Position numbers and translations under genes: made by a program. From Acidimicrobiia bacterium (GTDB lineage: Bacteria > Actinomycetota > Acidimicrobiia > Acidimicrobiales > SKKL01), in the NCBI GenBank assembly GCA_016649895.1, contig JAENWR010000006.1, positions 1 through 62,792 on the forward strand: DNA of 62,792 nucleotides, given 5' to 3'. Of this stretch, positions 1 to 8,279 are shown piece after piece (position 1 is the stretch's first letter; each line of letters begins with the position of its first letter). Under the pieces are notes generated by a model. It saw only the letters and a list, made by a program, of their open reading frames with translations, had not been told where the DNA came from and did no database searches.

Positions 1-639
1 GTCGGGTGAGCCCGGCGCAGGCTGCGGCTGGCCCTCGGCCGGCCCGTACACCAGCCGGTCGTGCAGGCGGTTCGAGCGGCCCTGCCACAGCTCGATCTCG
101 ACGGGGATCACCCGCAGGCCGCCCCAGTTGGGCGGCCGGGGCACGACCTCGTCGCCCGCGAAGCGCTGCTCGACCTCGAGCACCCGCTCCTCGAGGTCGG
201 CCCGATCGGCGATGACGTGGCTCTGCGGCGACGCCCACGCCCCGATCTGGCTGCCGCGCGGACGGGTGGCGAAGTAGGCATCCGACTCGTCGGGCGTGAG
301 CCGCTCGACCGGCCCCTCGATGCGCACCTGGCGCGACAGCTCGAGCCACACGAACGTGAGCGCCGCCCACGGGTTCACCGCCGTCTCGCGGCCCTTGCGG
401 CTGTCGTAGTTGGTGTAGACGACGAAGCCACCGTCGCTGACGTCCTTCAGCAGGACCGTACGGGCCGACGGCCGCCCGTGGGCGTCGGCCGTGGCGAGGA
501 TGGCCGCCGTCGGCTCGGCCGTGCCCGAGGCCTGGGCATCGTCCATCCACCGGGTGAACTGCAGGAAGGGATCGAGGGCCATGTCGGCCTCGTTGATGCC
601 TCGGGTCTCGTACTCGCGACGCTGGCCGACCAGATCCAT
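1..639 (-). CDS. pdxH: Pyridoxamine 5'-phosphate oxidase (partial, C-terminus off the left edge)
   Basis: FMN-dependent oxidation of pyridoxamine/pyridoxine 5'-phosphate to pyridoxal 5'-phosphate in the cytosol. The frame is open from the ATG at 639 to the first base, 213 residues. It shows the family order: an N-terminal helix with DPFLQFTRWMDDA, then AILATADAHGRPSARTVLLK (FMN/substrate fold), NYDSRKGRE, a RPRGSQIGAWASPQS stretch and the WQGRSNRLHDR segment that normally sits about 15-20 residues before the end. After that segment a Pro/Gln-rich stretch (GQPQPAPGSP) continues past the edge, where the family usually has only a short linker before the final WxxxRLxP. The start fits the usual family N-terminus. 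A pair of palindromic repeats lies upstream. Confidence 0.93.
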   Translation of the reverse strand, partial: MDLVGQRREYETRGINEADMALDPFLQFTRWMDDAQASGTAEPTAAILATADAHGRPSARTVLLKDVSDGGFVVYTNYDSRKGRETAVNPWAALTFVWLELSRQVRIEGPVERLTPDESDAYFATRPRGSQIGAWASPQSHVIADRADLEERVLEVEQRFAGDEVVPRPPNWGGLRVIPVEIELWQGRSNRLHDRLVYGPAEGQPQPAPGSPD

Positions 640-701
640 CCCCAAAGTGAACCACCCGTAGGCCCACCCGTGCCTGAGCCGACCCTGCCTGCCCCCTGGT
701 C

Positions 702-803
702 GGGGACGATCGTGCACACCAGAGCACGCGGATCGTCCCCAACGTCAAGCCCCACGCGACCATCGGGGACGATCGTGCACACCAGAGGGTGCGGATCGTC
801 CCC
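702..803. repeat. REP-like palindrome pair, family A (copies 702-740 and 765-803)
   Basis: Two 39-bp copies of a palindrome with arms GGGGACGATC and GATCGTCCCC and a partly conserved, asymmetric loop that starts GTGCACACC. The copies are direct, 63 bp apart start to start, with a 24-bp unrelated spacer. They fill the space between the SBP gene stop (860) and the pdxH start (639). The same doublet recurs at 8106-8207 and 49934-50036. Confidence 0.9.
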
Positions 804-859
804 GACGGGGGTGTCAGAGAGGCGGGGTGGGGCGGCACGGCACGCGTGGGCGTGCGGAA

Positions 860-1888
860 CTACCCCGCCAGGTCGGCGAGCGACGTGAGGCCGTAGCGGT
901 CGGCGGTCTCCTGGGTGACCACGAACGAGTTGCTGTCGACGGCGGGCGACGGGTCGAGCGCCACCAGACCGAGCTCGTCGAGGTACCCTTGGAGCAGCCC
1001 GACGGTCTCGTCGGCGTCGCCCGTGGCCTCGCCCGCAGCCTCGTTGAGGAACTCGAGCGCCGACGCCGCGTACTCGAGCGTGAAGTTGATGTCGCCGCTC
1101 TCGAACGAGGCGAAGACGATCTCGCGGTAGCCACCGAGCGCCTGGTACTCGACGGAGTAGCCGCCGGCCTCGAGCGCCTGGCCGTAGACCTGCGAGAGCA
1201 CCTCGCTCTCACCGAAGTCCTGGGCGCCGATGACGATGGTGGGGCCGTCGCCCGACGGCTCGCCGTTGCCATCGAGCAGATCGTTGTCGTCGAGCCAGGC
1301 CTGGGCGACCTCGTCGGCGTCGATGAGCTCGATCTCGAACTGGCGGTTCAGCTCGGTGAGCTGCTCGGTGTCGAGCGCCTGGGACACCGCGTTCACCAGG
1401 GCGGTGAAGCCGTCGCCATAGGCATCGGTGAGCTCGGTGGACATCACGGGGACGACGTTGTCGGCGTTGATGAGGCCCTCGGGATCGTCGAGGACCACCC
1501 AACCCTCCTCGGCGATGACGGCGTTGGTGGAGAACAGCACGGCGATGTCGATCTCGCCCTCGCGCAGCGCCGTGACCGTGAGCGGCCCGCCGCCATCGAG
1601 CGGCACGAAACCGCTGGACAGATCGACCCCGTAGACGTCGTCGAGGCCGGGGATGCAGTAGGGGTTGGTGGGGCAGTCCTGCGGCCCACCGAGCACGAGG
1701 TCGGCGGTGGACGCACCCTCGTCGCCCTCGTTGTCGTCGCCGCCGTCGGCCGGGGCGGTGGTGGTGGTGCCGTCGCCGGAGCCGGCGGGTTCGTCATCGC
1801 TCGAGTCGTCGCCACAGGCCGCAGCCACCAGCGAGAACACGGCGAGGAGTGCGAGCAACATGGCCCACGGTCGGTGTCGGAGGTTCAT
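860..1888 (-). CDS. Osmoprotectant ABC transporter substrate-binding lipoprotein, circularly permuted
   Basis: Extracytoplasmic receptor for a glycine betaine/choline-type (OpuC/ProX, OpuAC family) importer; 342 aa. A signal sequence ends in the lipobox VAAAC (lipid Cys25), followed by an Asp/Gly/Thr-rich linker. The two halves of the domain are in swapped order. Residues about 63-200 carry the motifs that normally form the C-terminal half (LGGPQDC, GLDDVYG, GGPLTVTAL, DNVVPV, LNRQF). After a short linker, residues about 217-342 carry the usual N-terminal half (IVIGAQDFGESEVL, SGDINFTLEYA, SPAVDSNSFVVT), ending in YGLTSLADLAG at the exact point where a normal protein would run on into LGGP. 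It is the last gene of the operon and overlaps the upstream permease by 4 bases. Family assignment is firm; ligand is inferred. Confidence 0.9.
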   Translation of the reverse strand: MNLRHRPWAMLLALLAVFSLVAAACGDDSSDDEPAGSGDGTTTTAPADGGDDNEGDEGASTADLVLGGPQDCPTNPYCIPGLDDVYGVDLSSGFVPLDGGGPLTVTALREGEIDIAVLFSTNAVIAEEGWVVLDDPEGLINADNVVPVMSTELTDAYGDGFTALVNAVSQALDTEQLTELNRQFEIELIDADEVAQAWLDDNDLLDGNGEPSGDGPTIVIGAQDFGESEVLSQVYGQALEAGGYSVEYQALGGYREIVFASFESGDINFTLEYAASALEFLNEAAGEATGDADETVGLLQGYLDELGLVALDPSPAVDSNSFVVTQETADRYGLTSLADLAG

Positions 1889-2634
1889 GGGGTTGTCCTT
1901 CCCGGCACCCGCGGTGCCATGGGGGTTGAGGCGAGCAGCGTGCGCAGCGACCAGCGCCGCCGCCGCTGCGTCCAGGGGGTGACCTTACGTTCCAGGAGCG
2001 AGAAAGCCAGTTCGGTGGCCACCGCGAGGAGTGCGACGAGGAGGCCACCGGTGAGGAGCTTGCCGTCGTCGAACTGTGCCAGACCCTCGGTGATGAACGA
2101 CCCGAGCGCCGAAAACCCGATGAGGGCGCCGAGGGTGGCGGTGGCCACGATCTGCACCGCCGACACCCGCAGTCCGGTGACGATGAGCGGCGCGGCGATC
2201 GGCACCTCGACCTGGCGCAGCACCTGCCCCGACGTGAGGCCCATGCCCTTCGCCGACTCGACCACGCTGGGGTCGACCCCCCGCACACCTGTGTAGGTGT
2301 TGGTGAAGATCGGCGGGATGCCGAGCAGCACCAGCGGCACCAGCGTGGGCCAGAACCCGAGTCCGAGCCCCAGTTGGATGGCGACGGGGAACGCCAGCAC
2401 CAGCACGGCGAAGCTCGGCACGGCCCGACCGATGTTGACGAGCGACACCGCGAACAGGCCTCCGCGGCGCACGTGGCCGAGCACCACCGCCGGCGGCACC
2501 GCCACCACCGCGGCGATGGCGAGCGCCAGCACCGAGATGCGCACGTGCGCCCACGTGCGATGGGCGATGCCCTGCGCACCCCACCAGTTGGCCTCGGTCG
2601 AGAGGTACTCCCACAGCTCGCCCAGCGCGTCCAT
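1885..2634 (-). CDS. Osmoprotectant ABC transporter permease (second)
   Basis: Inner-membrane permease of the OpuBB/OpuBD type, 249 aa. It has about six hydrophobic segments and the binding-protein-dependent transport EAA-like loop (SAKGMGLTSGQVLRQVEVPIA), which contacts the ATPase. The ATG at 2634 is chosen because it overlaps the stop of the preceding permease (ATGA) and gives the family's usual length; the open frame further upstream has no homology to the family. Its own stop overlaps the start of the binding-protein gene. The transporter therefore has two different permeases, one ATPase and one receptor. Confidence 0.9.
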   Translation of the reverse strand: MDALGELWEYLSTEANWWGAQGIAHRTWAHVRISVLALAIAAVVAVPPAVVLGHVRRGGLFAVSLVNIGRAVPSFAVLVLAFPVAIQLGLGLGFWPTLVPLVLLGIPPIFTNTYTGVRGVDPSVVESAKGMGLTSGQVLRQVEVPIAAPLIVTGLRVSAVQIVATATLGALIGFSALGSFITEGLAQFDDGKLLTGGLLVALLAVATELAFSLLERKVTPWTQRRRRWSLRTLLASTPMAPRVPGRTTP

Positions 2635-3317
2635 CAGCGCGCCACCCCCCGGCGGGCCCACGGCGTGAGCGCCCGCTCGACCAACAGCAGGGCCACGTCG
2701 ATGGCCACCGCCAGCACCACCGACAACACGGCACCCAACACGATGGGCGTGGAGAAATCGCGTCGCAGGCCGTCGAGGATGAGCACGCCGTAGCCGCCCT
2801 CGCCGACCAATGCCGCCACCGACACCAGTCCCACCACGGTGACGGCGGCGATGCGGACACCGGCCACGATGGTCGGCGTGGCCAGCCGAAGGTCGATAGC
2901 GAGGAACCGGCGCACCGGGGTGTAGCCCATGGCGTCGGCCGCCTCCTTCACCGCCGGCGACACACCGTCGACGCCGGCCACGATGTTGCGCACCAGGATG
3001 AGCAGCGTGTAGCTCACCAGAGCGATCTCGGCGGTGACGAAGCCCAGGCCGGTGATGGGCACCAGGAAGGCGAAGAGGGCCAGGCTTGGGATCGTGTAGA
3101 GGAACCCGGTGACCCACGTGATGGGCCCGTACGCCGGACGCCACCACAGCGCGATCGCCGACAGCACAACGCTGATGAGCAGCCCCACCGCCACGGCGAA
3201 AAGGGTGAGCTGCACGTGGTCGACGGTGTGCTCCCACACCTCGTCCCAACGGTCGTTGATCCAGCTCCAGGCCACGAACTCGTCGCGCAGCGACGCCTGG
3301 GCCAGCACGTCGAGCAT
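2634..3317 (-). CDS. Osmoprotectant ABC transporter permease (first)
   Basis: OpuBB-like permease of 227 aa. The first ~45 residues are amphipathic and acidic/aromatic, followed by about five or six membrane segments and the EAA-type loop (KEAADAMGYTPVRRFLAIDL). Highly similar in architecture to the next gene, as expected for the two-permease OpuC/YehW-YehY arrangement. The start at 3317 overlaps the stop of the ATPase gene, and the stop overlaps the start of the second permease, so translation is probably coupled through the whole operon. Confidence 0.9.
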   Translation of the reverse strand: MLDVLAQASLRDEFVAWSWINDRWDEVWEHTVDHVQLTLFAVAVGLLISVVLSAIALWWRPAYGPITWVTGFLYTIPSLALFAFLVPITGLGFVTAEIALVSYTLLILVRNIVAGVDGVSPAVKEAADAMGYTPVRRFLAIDLRLATPTIVAGVRIAAVTVVGLVSVAALVGEGGYGVLILDGLRRDFSTPIVLGAVLSVVLAVAIDVALLLVERALTPWARRGVAR

Positions 3318-4441
3318 CAGCCGGTGCCTCGGCCGACGCTCTCGCTGATGTCGGCGATGGTGAGCATGCCAAGGTAGCGACCCTCGTCGATCACCACCGC
3401 CACGCGGGTCTGTGAGGTGACGATTCCGTCGAGCGCCTCGCGCAACGGCGTCGACGGGGTCACGTGGGCTCTGAACTCGTGGAGGGGCGCATCGCCGGCA
3501 CGGGTGACGGCCGCGACGTCGTCGAGCCACACCCAGCCGAGGAGGCGGTTGTCGTCGCGCACCGCGATCCACTCCAGCCCGTTGGCCCGCATGACCTCGA
3601 CCGCCTCCGACGAGGGGGTGGCCGCCTCGACCGTCCAGCCCGTGGTGAGGTCGGCGTCGGCCACCGTGAGGAGCGACAGGCGCTTCAGACCACGCTCGCG
3701 CCCCAAGAACTCCTCGACGAACGGCGACGCCGGTGCCGCCAACAGGTCGCCCGGCGGACCCTGCTGGGCCACCACGCCGCCCACCTCGAACAGCACCACG
3801 CGGTCGCCCAGCTTGATGGCCTCGTCGATGTCGTGGGTGACGACCACGATGGTCTTGTTGACCCGCCGTTGCAGGGCGAGGAGCTCGTCCTGCAGACGCC
3901 CGCGGACGATGGGATCGACCGCGCTGTACGGCTCGTCCATCAGCAGGATCGGCGGGTCGGCCGCCAGGGCCCGGGCCACCCCCACCCGCTGCTGCTGGCC
4001 TCCCGACAGCTCGGACGGATAGCGCTGCAGCATCTCGCGGTCGAGCCCCACCAGCTCGACCAACTCGTCGACCCGCTCTGCCACCCTCCGCTTGTCCCAG
4101 CCGACCAGCTTCGGGACGGTCGCGATGTTGGCGGCGATGGTGCGATGCGGGAACAGCCCGATCTGCTGGATGACGTAGCCGATCTGACGCCGCAGCTCCG
4201 GCTTCTTCATCGACCCGACGTTGCGGCCGAGCACCTCGATCGAGCCGGCGGTCGGCTCGATCAGTCGGTTGATCATCTTCAGCGTCGTGGTCTTGCCGCA
4301 GCCCGAGGGGCCGACGAACGTGACGATCTGGCCGCGGGGGATCTCGAGATCGAGCGACGTGACCGCGGGCTGGGTCGCGCCGGCGAAGCGCTTCTCGACC
4401 CCCCGGAGGCGGATGGCCACATCGCCCTCGGTGATCGACAT
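3317..4441 (-). CDS. Osmoprotectant ABC transporter ATP-binding protein with C-terminal CBS pair
   Basis: ATPase that powers the importer, 374 aa. Walker A GPSGCGKTT at residues 44-52, Q-loop around QQIG, signature LSGGQQQR at 145-152, Walker B ILLMDEP at 165-171, and the H-loop histidine in VVTHD. Residues from about 255 form a tandem CBS module, which in OpuA/OpuC-type ATPases senses ionic strength or c-di-AMP; ligand here is not known. The ATG at 4441 overlaps the serS stop by 4 bases, which makes serS the promoter-proximal gene of this operon. Confidence 0.93.
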   Translation of the reverse strand: MSITEGDVAIRLRGVEKRFAGATQPAVTSLDLEIPRGQIVTFVGPSGCGKTTTLKMINRLIEPTAGSIEVLGRNVGSMKKPELRRQIGYVIQQIGLFPHRTIAANIATVPKLVGWDKRRVAERVDELVELVGLDREMLQRYPSELSGGQQQRVGVARALAADPPILLMDEPYSAVDPIVRGRLQDELLALQRRVNKTIVVVTHDIDEAIKLGDRVVLFEVGGVVAQQGPPGDLLAAPASPFVEEFLGRERGLKRLSLLTVADADLTTGWTVEAATPSSEAVEVMRANGLEWIAVRDDNRLLGWVWLDDVAAVTRAGDAPLHEFRAHVTPSTPLREALDGIVTSQTRVAVVIDEGRYLGMLTIADISESVGRGTG

Positions 4442-5730
4442 CAGCGCGGGCCGATGACCTCGAGGCCACCCATGTAGGGCTGGAGCACCTTGGGCACGGC
4501 GATGGTGCCGTCGGGCTGGCGATGCGTCTCGACCACGGCCGCCCACGTGCGCGGCCAGCCCATGGCCGAGCCGTTCACGGTGTGGATCACCTCGGGTGAG
4601 CCACCGCCGCTGGGCCGGTAGCGGATGTTGGCCCGGCGGGCCTGGTAGTCGCTGAACCAGGAGACCGAGGAGACCTCGAGCCACATGTCGCAACCGGGGG
4701 CGTAGGCCTCGATGTCCCAGGTGCGTGCCGCCGAGTTGCCGAGGTCGCCCGCGCACAGGTCGACGATGCGATAGGCGAGGCCGAGATCGGAGAGGATCGA
4801 CTCGCTGCGGGCGAGCACGTCCTCCTGGCAGGCGATGGCCTGCTCGGCCCCAGCGGCGTAAGCGAGCAGCTCGACCTTGTCGAACTCGTGGCTGCGCAGC
4901 ACGCCACGGGTGTCGCGGCCAGCCGAACCGGCCTCACGCCGGTAGCAGGACGTGTAGGCCATGAACCGCAGTGGCAGGACGGCCTCGTCGAAGACCTGGT
5001 CGCGGCCGAGCGACGTGAGCGGCACCTCGGCGGTGGGGATCGCCCACAGGTCGTCGCGCTCCATGTGGTAGGCCTCATCGGCGAACTTGGGGAGGTGACC
5101 GGTGGAGATCATGGTGTCGGTGCGCACCAGCGTGGGCGGGCGGATCTCCTCGTAGGCATCGCCGTTGCGATCGAGCGACAGCTGCACCATGGCGCGCAGC
5201 AGCCGGGCGCCGTGGCCGCGGTACATGGAGAACATGGCGCCGGAGATGCGACTGGCGGCCTCGGGGTCGAGGAAGCCGAGCTCGGCGCCGATGTCCCAGT
5301 GCGGCACCCGCTGGTGGGGGCCATAGCCGTCGGCGTCGAAGCCCTCGGTGCGCAGCACCACGTTGTCGGCCTCGGACCCGCCATCGGGGGCGTCGGCGCT
5401 GGGCAGGTTGCCGATGCGGAGCAGACGGTCGCGCCGCTGCTCGTCGAGCGCCGCCACCTCGGTGTCGAGTGCCTTCTCGCGCTCGCCGGCGGCCTTGCTC
5501 TCGGCCTGCAGAGCCGCCGCCTCGTCCTTGCGGCCGTCGCGGAACATGGCGCCGACCTCCTTGGAGATGGCGTTCACCCGGGCCCGAAGGTCGTCGCGCT
5601 GGCCGGCCTTCGCTCGCCGCTCGGCATCGACCCGGAGGACCTCGTCGATCGACGAGCGATCGTCGCCCCGCCGGGCCAGCGCGGCCGCCACCGCGTCGGG
5701 TTCGGAACGGATGCGGCGCAGGTCGAGCAT
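4441..5730 (-). CDS. serS: Seryl-tRNA synthetase
   Basis: Charges tRNA-Ser with serine in the cytosol; class II synthetase of 429 aa, the usual bacterial length. Residues 1 to about 105 form the N-terminal helical arm that holds the long variable arm of tRNA-Ser. Next come the class II motifs, with the substrate-binding TAEVPLTSLGRD and CYRREAGSAGRDTRG (motif 2) stretches, and motif 3 near NGSAMGWPRTWAA. The start MLDLRRIRSEPD is the classical one. The osmoprotectant ATPase gene begins inside the stop codon. Confidence 0.96.
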   Translation of the reverse strand: MLDLRRIRSEPDAVAAALARRGDDRSSIDEVLRVDAERRAKAGQRDDLRARVNAISKEVGAMFRDGRKDEAAALQAESKAAGEREKALDTEVAALDEQRRDRLLRIGNLPSADAPDGGSEADNVVLRTEGFDADGYGPHQRVPHWDIGAELGFLDPEAASRISGAMFSMYRGHGARLLRAMVQLSLDRNGDAYEEIRPPTLVRTDTMISTGHLPKFADEAYHMERDDLWAIPTAEVPLTSLGRDQVFDEAVLPLRFMAYTSCYRREAGSAGRDTRGVLRSHEFDKVELLAYAAGAEQAIACQEDVLARSESILSDLGLAYRIVDLCAGDLGNSAARTWDIEAYAPGCDMWLEVSSVSWFSDYQARRANIRYRPSGGGSPEVIHTVNGSAMGWPRTWAAVVETHRQPDGTIAVPKVLQPYMGGLEVIGPR

Positions 5731-5839
5731 GAACGAACGCTAGCAACCCCGCCCGCGCCCTCCCCCGCAGTTCAGCCCGCCGCGACCTACGTGGCGCATG
5801 GCCGATCACCCGCACTGGCAGTGCAGCAGACGGGCGCGC

Positions 5840-6024
5840 TCAGGAGATTGGACGATCGAGGTCAATCTCGATGCCGACCAGGACGATGGCTCCATCGGCG
5901 ACGAGCTGGCCGATGACGACCGCTGCGCCCACCAAGCTGCCTGTCGTCACGAGGTAGCGGTAGTCAGCTGGGCATCCAGGTCACTGAAGAACTGCGGGTC
6001 GACGCGAACAGATCGACGGGTCAA
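5840..6024 (-). pseudogene. RelE/ParE-like toxin remnant with internal deletion
   Basis: A TTG at 6024 overlaps the stop of the small upstream gene and reads LTRRSVRVDPQFFSDLDAQL, then hits a stop. In another frame, DYRYLVTTGSLVGAAVVIGQ followed by a C-terminal strand ending IEIDLDRPIS continues to 5840. Together these look like the two ends of a small RelE/ParE-fold protein whose middle (about 40-50 residues, by comparison with the usual length of such proteins) and reading frame were lost in one deletion. Family recognition is from memory of related actinobacterial proteins and is moderate; the broken frame is directly visible. Confidence 0.5.
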
Positions 6025-6206
6025 ATGCCGAGCGCACCAGCGTCGCGAGCCGCCACGCGACTGGCCATCCGCTCACGTGCACGGCCGACCAGATCAGCAG
6101 GCATCGAGTCCGGTTCCGTGATGATCCCCTCGCGAATCAGCGCGTCGCGCTCGTTCGGCGACATCGTCTCGAGGTCATCCGCCGAGTGAACGTTCGATCC
6201 GGCCAT
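6021..6206 (-). CDS. Small protein, probable antitoxin partner of the broken toxin
   Basis: 61 residues from the ATG at 6206, acidic in the first half (SADDLETMSPNERDALIREG) and helical and basic towards the end (GRARERMASRVAARD). Size, charge layout and the 4-base overlap with the following toxin-like remnant fit an antitoxin-first TA operon. A TAGTCT hexamer 8-10 bases before the ATG could be a -10 box, giving a nearly leaderless transcript. No specific family recognised. Confidence 0.5.
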   Translation of the reverse strand: MAGSNVHSADDLETMSPNERDALIREGIITEPDSMPADLVGRARERMASRVAARDAGALGI

Positions 6207-6352
6207 GGTGGCCAGACTACCCGATGGTTCGTCGGCAAGGCTGCGCTGCGCAGCACGTCGACAGCATACGGATGGTGGACCACCAGTGCGATCGTGTAGC
6301 AGTAGCGGCCCGGTGGGCGCAGGGCCGGTGCGACGTGGGAACCTGTCGGGCC

Positions 6353-7363
6353 ATGTCTGATGCGCCATCCACCGCTGCTCCCTCTGCCCCTCCCGCAGTC
6401 GTCGTCGACGGCTTGGTCATCCGCTACGGCGACCTCACCGCCGTCGACGGGGTGACCTTCAGCGCCGAGGCGGGACAGGTCACCGCGGTGCTCGGCCCGA
6501 ACGGGGCGGGCAAGACGTCGACCATCGAGGCACTCGAGGGCTACCGACGGCCCGCCGGTGGCACCGTGCGCGTGCTCGGGCTCGATCCCATCGCCGATCA
6601 CGACGAGCTGGTGCCAGCCATCGGCGTGATGCTCCAGAGTGGCGGTGTGTACCCGGGCATCCGTCCGCTCGAAGCGTTGCAGCTCTTCGCCGCCTACTAC
6701 GACGATCCGCTCGAGCCGGCCGCGCTCCTGCGCCGCGTGGGCCTCGCCGATCGCCAGGACACCGCATGGCGGCGCCTCTCGGGCGGCGAGCAGCAACGGT
6801 TGTCGCTCGCCCTCGCCGTCATCGGCCGGCCCCGGGTGGTGTTCCTCGACGAGCCGACGGCGGGGCTCGACGTCGACGGCCGCCGCCTCGTGCACGAGCT
6901 GGTCCGCGAGCTGGCCACCGACGGTGTGGCCGTGCTGCTCGCCACCCACGACCTGGCCGAGGCCGAGGCGTTGGCCGACCACGTCGTCATCGTCGACCAC
7001 GGGCGTGTGGTGGCCGACGGCCCCCTCGCCGAGGTGCTCACCGGCACCGCCGAGGAGATCCGCTTCTCGGCGGCCACTGGTCTCGACGCCGCTGCGCTCG
7101 GCCACCGGCTCGGCGCAGCCGTGGCCGAGGCCGCTCCGGGTGAGTACCTCGTGGACCACGCTCCCGATCCCGGCACCATCGCCATGCTCACCGCCTGGCT
7201 CGCCGAGCAGGGCGCATCCCTCGGCGACCTGCGGGCCGGCCGCCAACGCCTCGAAGACGTGTTCGTGCGCCTCACCGCCGACGCCGCGCCGCCAGCGCAG
7301 AGCGGGCACGACGGCGCCCGTCGCAGCCGGCGGGCCAGCCGGGCCCGGAGCCGCCGCACGTGA
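6353..7363 (+). CDS. ABC exporter ATP-binding protein (DrrA/CcmA type)
   Basis: ATPase subunit of a two-gene ABC-2 exporter, 336 aa. Walker A GPNGAGKT at 48-55, signature LSGGEQQR near 140, Walker B VVFLDEP, H-loop ATHD, then a C-terminal extension of about 110 residues typical of the DrrA group. The ATG at 6353 is preferred because the upstream in-frame sequence lacks similarity. The permease gene starts in its stop codon (GTGA). In many actinobacteria an ABC-2 pair of this kind lies beside the heme A genes, as here, but the substrate cannot be read from sequence. Confidence 0.9.
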   Translation: MSDAPSTAAPSAPPAVVVDGLVIRYGDLTAVDGVTFSAEAGQVTAVLGPNGAGKTSTIEALEGYRRPAGGTVRVLGLDPIADHDELVPAIGVMLQSGGVYPGIRPLEALQLFAAYYDDPLEPAALLRRVGLADRQDTAWRRLSGGEQQRLSLALAVIGRPRVVFLDEPTAGLDVDGRRLVHELVRELATDGVAVLLATHDLAEAEALADHVVIVDHGRVVADGPLAEVLTGTAEEIRFSAATGLDAAALGHRLGAAVAEAAPGEYLVDHAPDPGTIAMLTAWLAEQGASLGDLRAGRQRLEDVFVRLTADAAPPAQSGHDGARRSRRASRARSRRT

Positions 7364-8085
7364 GCGCGCTGGTCGCCCAGACCGTCGCCGAGCTGCGCCT
7401 CAACCTGCGCAACGGCGAGCAGTTGCTGCTCACCCTCGGCATCCCCGTGCTACTGCTCACGTTCTTCAGCCAGGTCGAGGTGCTGCCGCTGCCCGACGGG
7501 GTCGACGAGCCCATCGACTTCCTCGCCCCGGGGGTGCTCGCTCTCGCCGTGCTGTCCACCGCCTTCACCGGCTTGGCCATCGCCACCGGCTTCGACCGCC
7601 AGTACGGGGTGCTCAAGCGTCTGGGTGCCACGCCCCTCGGCCGCCCCCGCCTGCTGGCCGCCAAGACCGCCACCGTCGTGGCCATCGAGCTCGCGCAGCT
7701 CGCCGTGCTGGTGCCGGTGGCGCTGCTGCTCGGCTGGGAGCCGTCGATCTCGCCCCTGCCCGTTCTGGGGGCGGTCGTCCTCGCCACGGTCGCGTTCGCC
7801 GGTGTGGCCATGCTGATGGCTGGCACGCTGCCGGGCCTGGTGGTGCTGGCCGCCGCCAACGGCATCTACGTGGTGCTGCTGCTGTTCGGCGACCTGGTCA
7901 TCCCCCTCGAGGAGCTGCCCGGAGCGCTGCGCGCCATCGCCGAGCTGCTGCCGACGGCGGCGTTCGCCGAGATCCTGCGGGCCGGCTTCGGCGACGGCGA
8001 GGCGTCAGGCCGGGCGTGGCTGGTGCTGGGCGGCTGGGCCGTTGCCGCTCCGGCGGTGGCCGCCCGCACCTTCCGCTGGGAGTGA
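7360..8085 (+). CDS. ABC-2 type exporter permease
   Basis: Membrane subunit of the exporter, 241 aa from a GTG that overlaps the ATPase stop. Six hydrophobic segments, with the conserved ABC-2 loop FDRQYGVLKRLGATPL between segments 2 and 3 and a re-entrant LLFGDLVIPLEELPGALR stretch before the last helix. It ends just before a pair of family A palindromes and converges on the oxidase operon. Substrate unknown; location next to cytochrome oxidase assembly genes makes a heme- or oxidase-related role possible. Confidence 0.88.
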   Translation: MSALVAQTVAELRLNLRNGEQLLLTLGIPVLLLTFFSQVEVLPLPDGVDEPIDFLAPGVLALAVLSTAFTGLAIATGFDRQYGVLKRLGATPLGRPRLLAAKTATVVAIELAQLAVLVPVALLLGWEPSISPLPVLGAVVLATVAFAGVAMLMAGTLPGLVVLAAANGIYVVLLLFGDLVIPLEELPGALRAIAELLPTAAFAEILRAGFGDGEASGRAWLVLGGWAVAAPAVAARTFRWE

Positions 8086-8105
8086 CCGGCCGGGAAGGCC
8101 CGGTT

Positions 8106-8207
8106 GGGGACGATCGTGCACACCAGAGGACGCGAATCGTCCCCGACCACCCCGGCGGAGTCGTCGTTGGGGACGATCGTGCACACCAGGAGATGCGAAT
8201 CGTCCCC
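8106..8207. repeat. REP-like palindrome pair, family A (copies 8106-8144 and 8169-8207)
   Basis: Two direct 39-bp palindromes 63 bp apart, filling the gap between the convergent exporter and oxidase operons. Left arm GGGGACGAT and right arm ATCGTCCCC pair perfectly. Compared with the other pairs the base before the right arm is A rather than G (GCGAATCG), so this doublet forms its own subgroup. It could serve as a bidirectional terminator here. Confidence 0.9.
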
Positions 8208-8279
8208 GACCGCCTCTGTGGATGAGCTGCAAGCGAGGCGTGTCGGCCGCCGGCGGTCGCGGCACAGCTCAGGCGCGGG

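Noticed and set aside
702-803. Possible short CRISPR array (two similar palindromic units with a 24-bp spacer)
   Set aside because: Only two copies per locus, strongly palindromic over the whole unit, variable within the repeat, no leader and no cas genes; it fits REP-like doublets.
5840-6024. Two tiny intact genes instead of one broken toxin
   Set aside because: Neither piece is plausible alone; together they give the start and end of one small domain with the middle missing.
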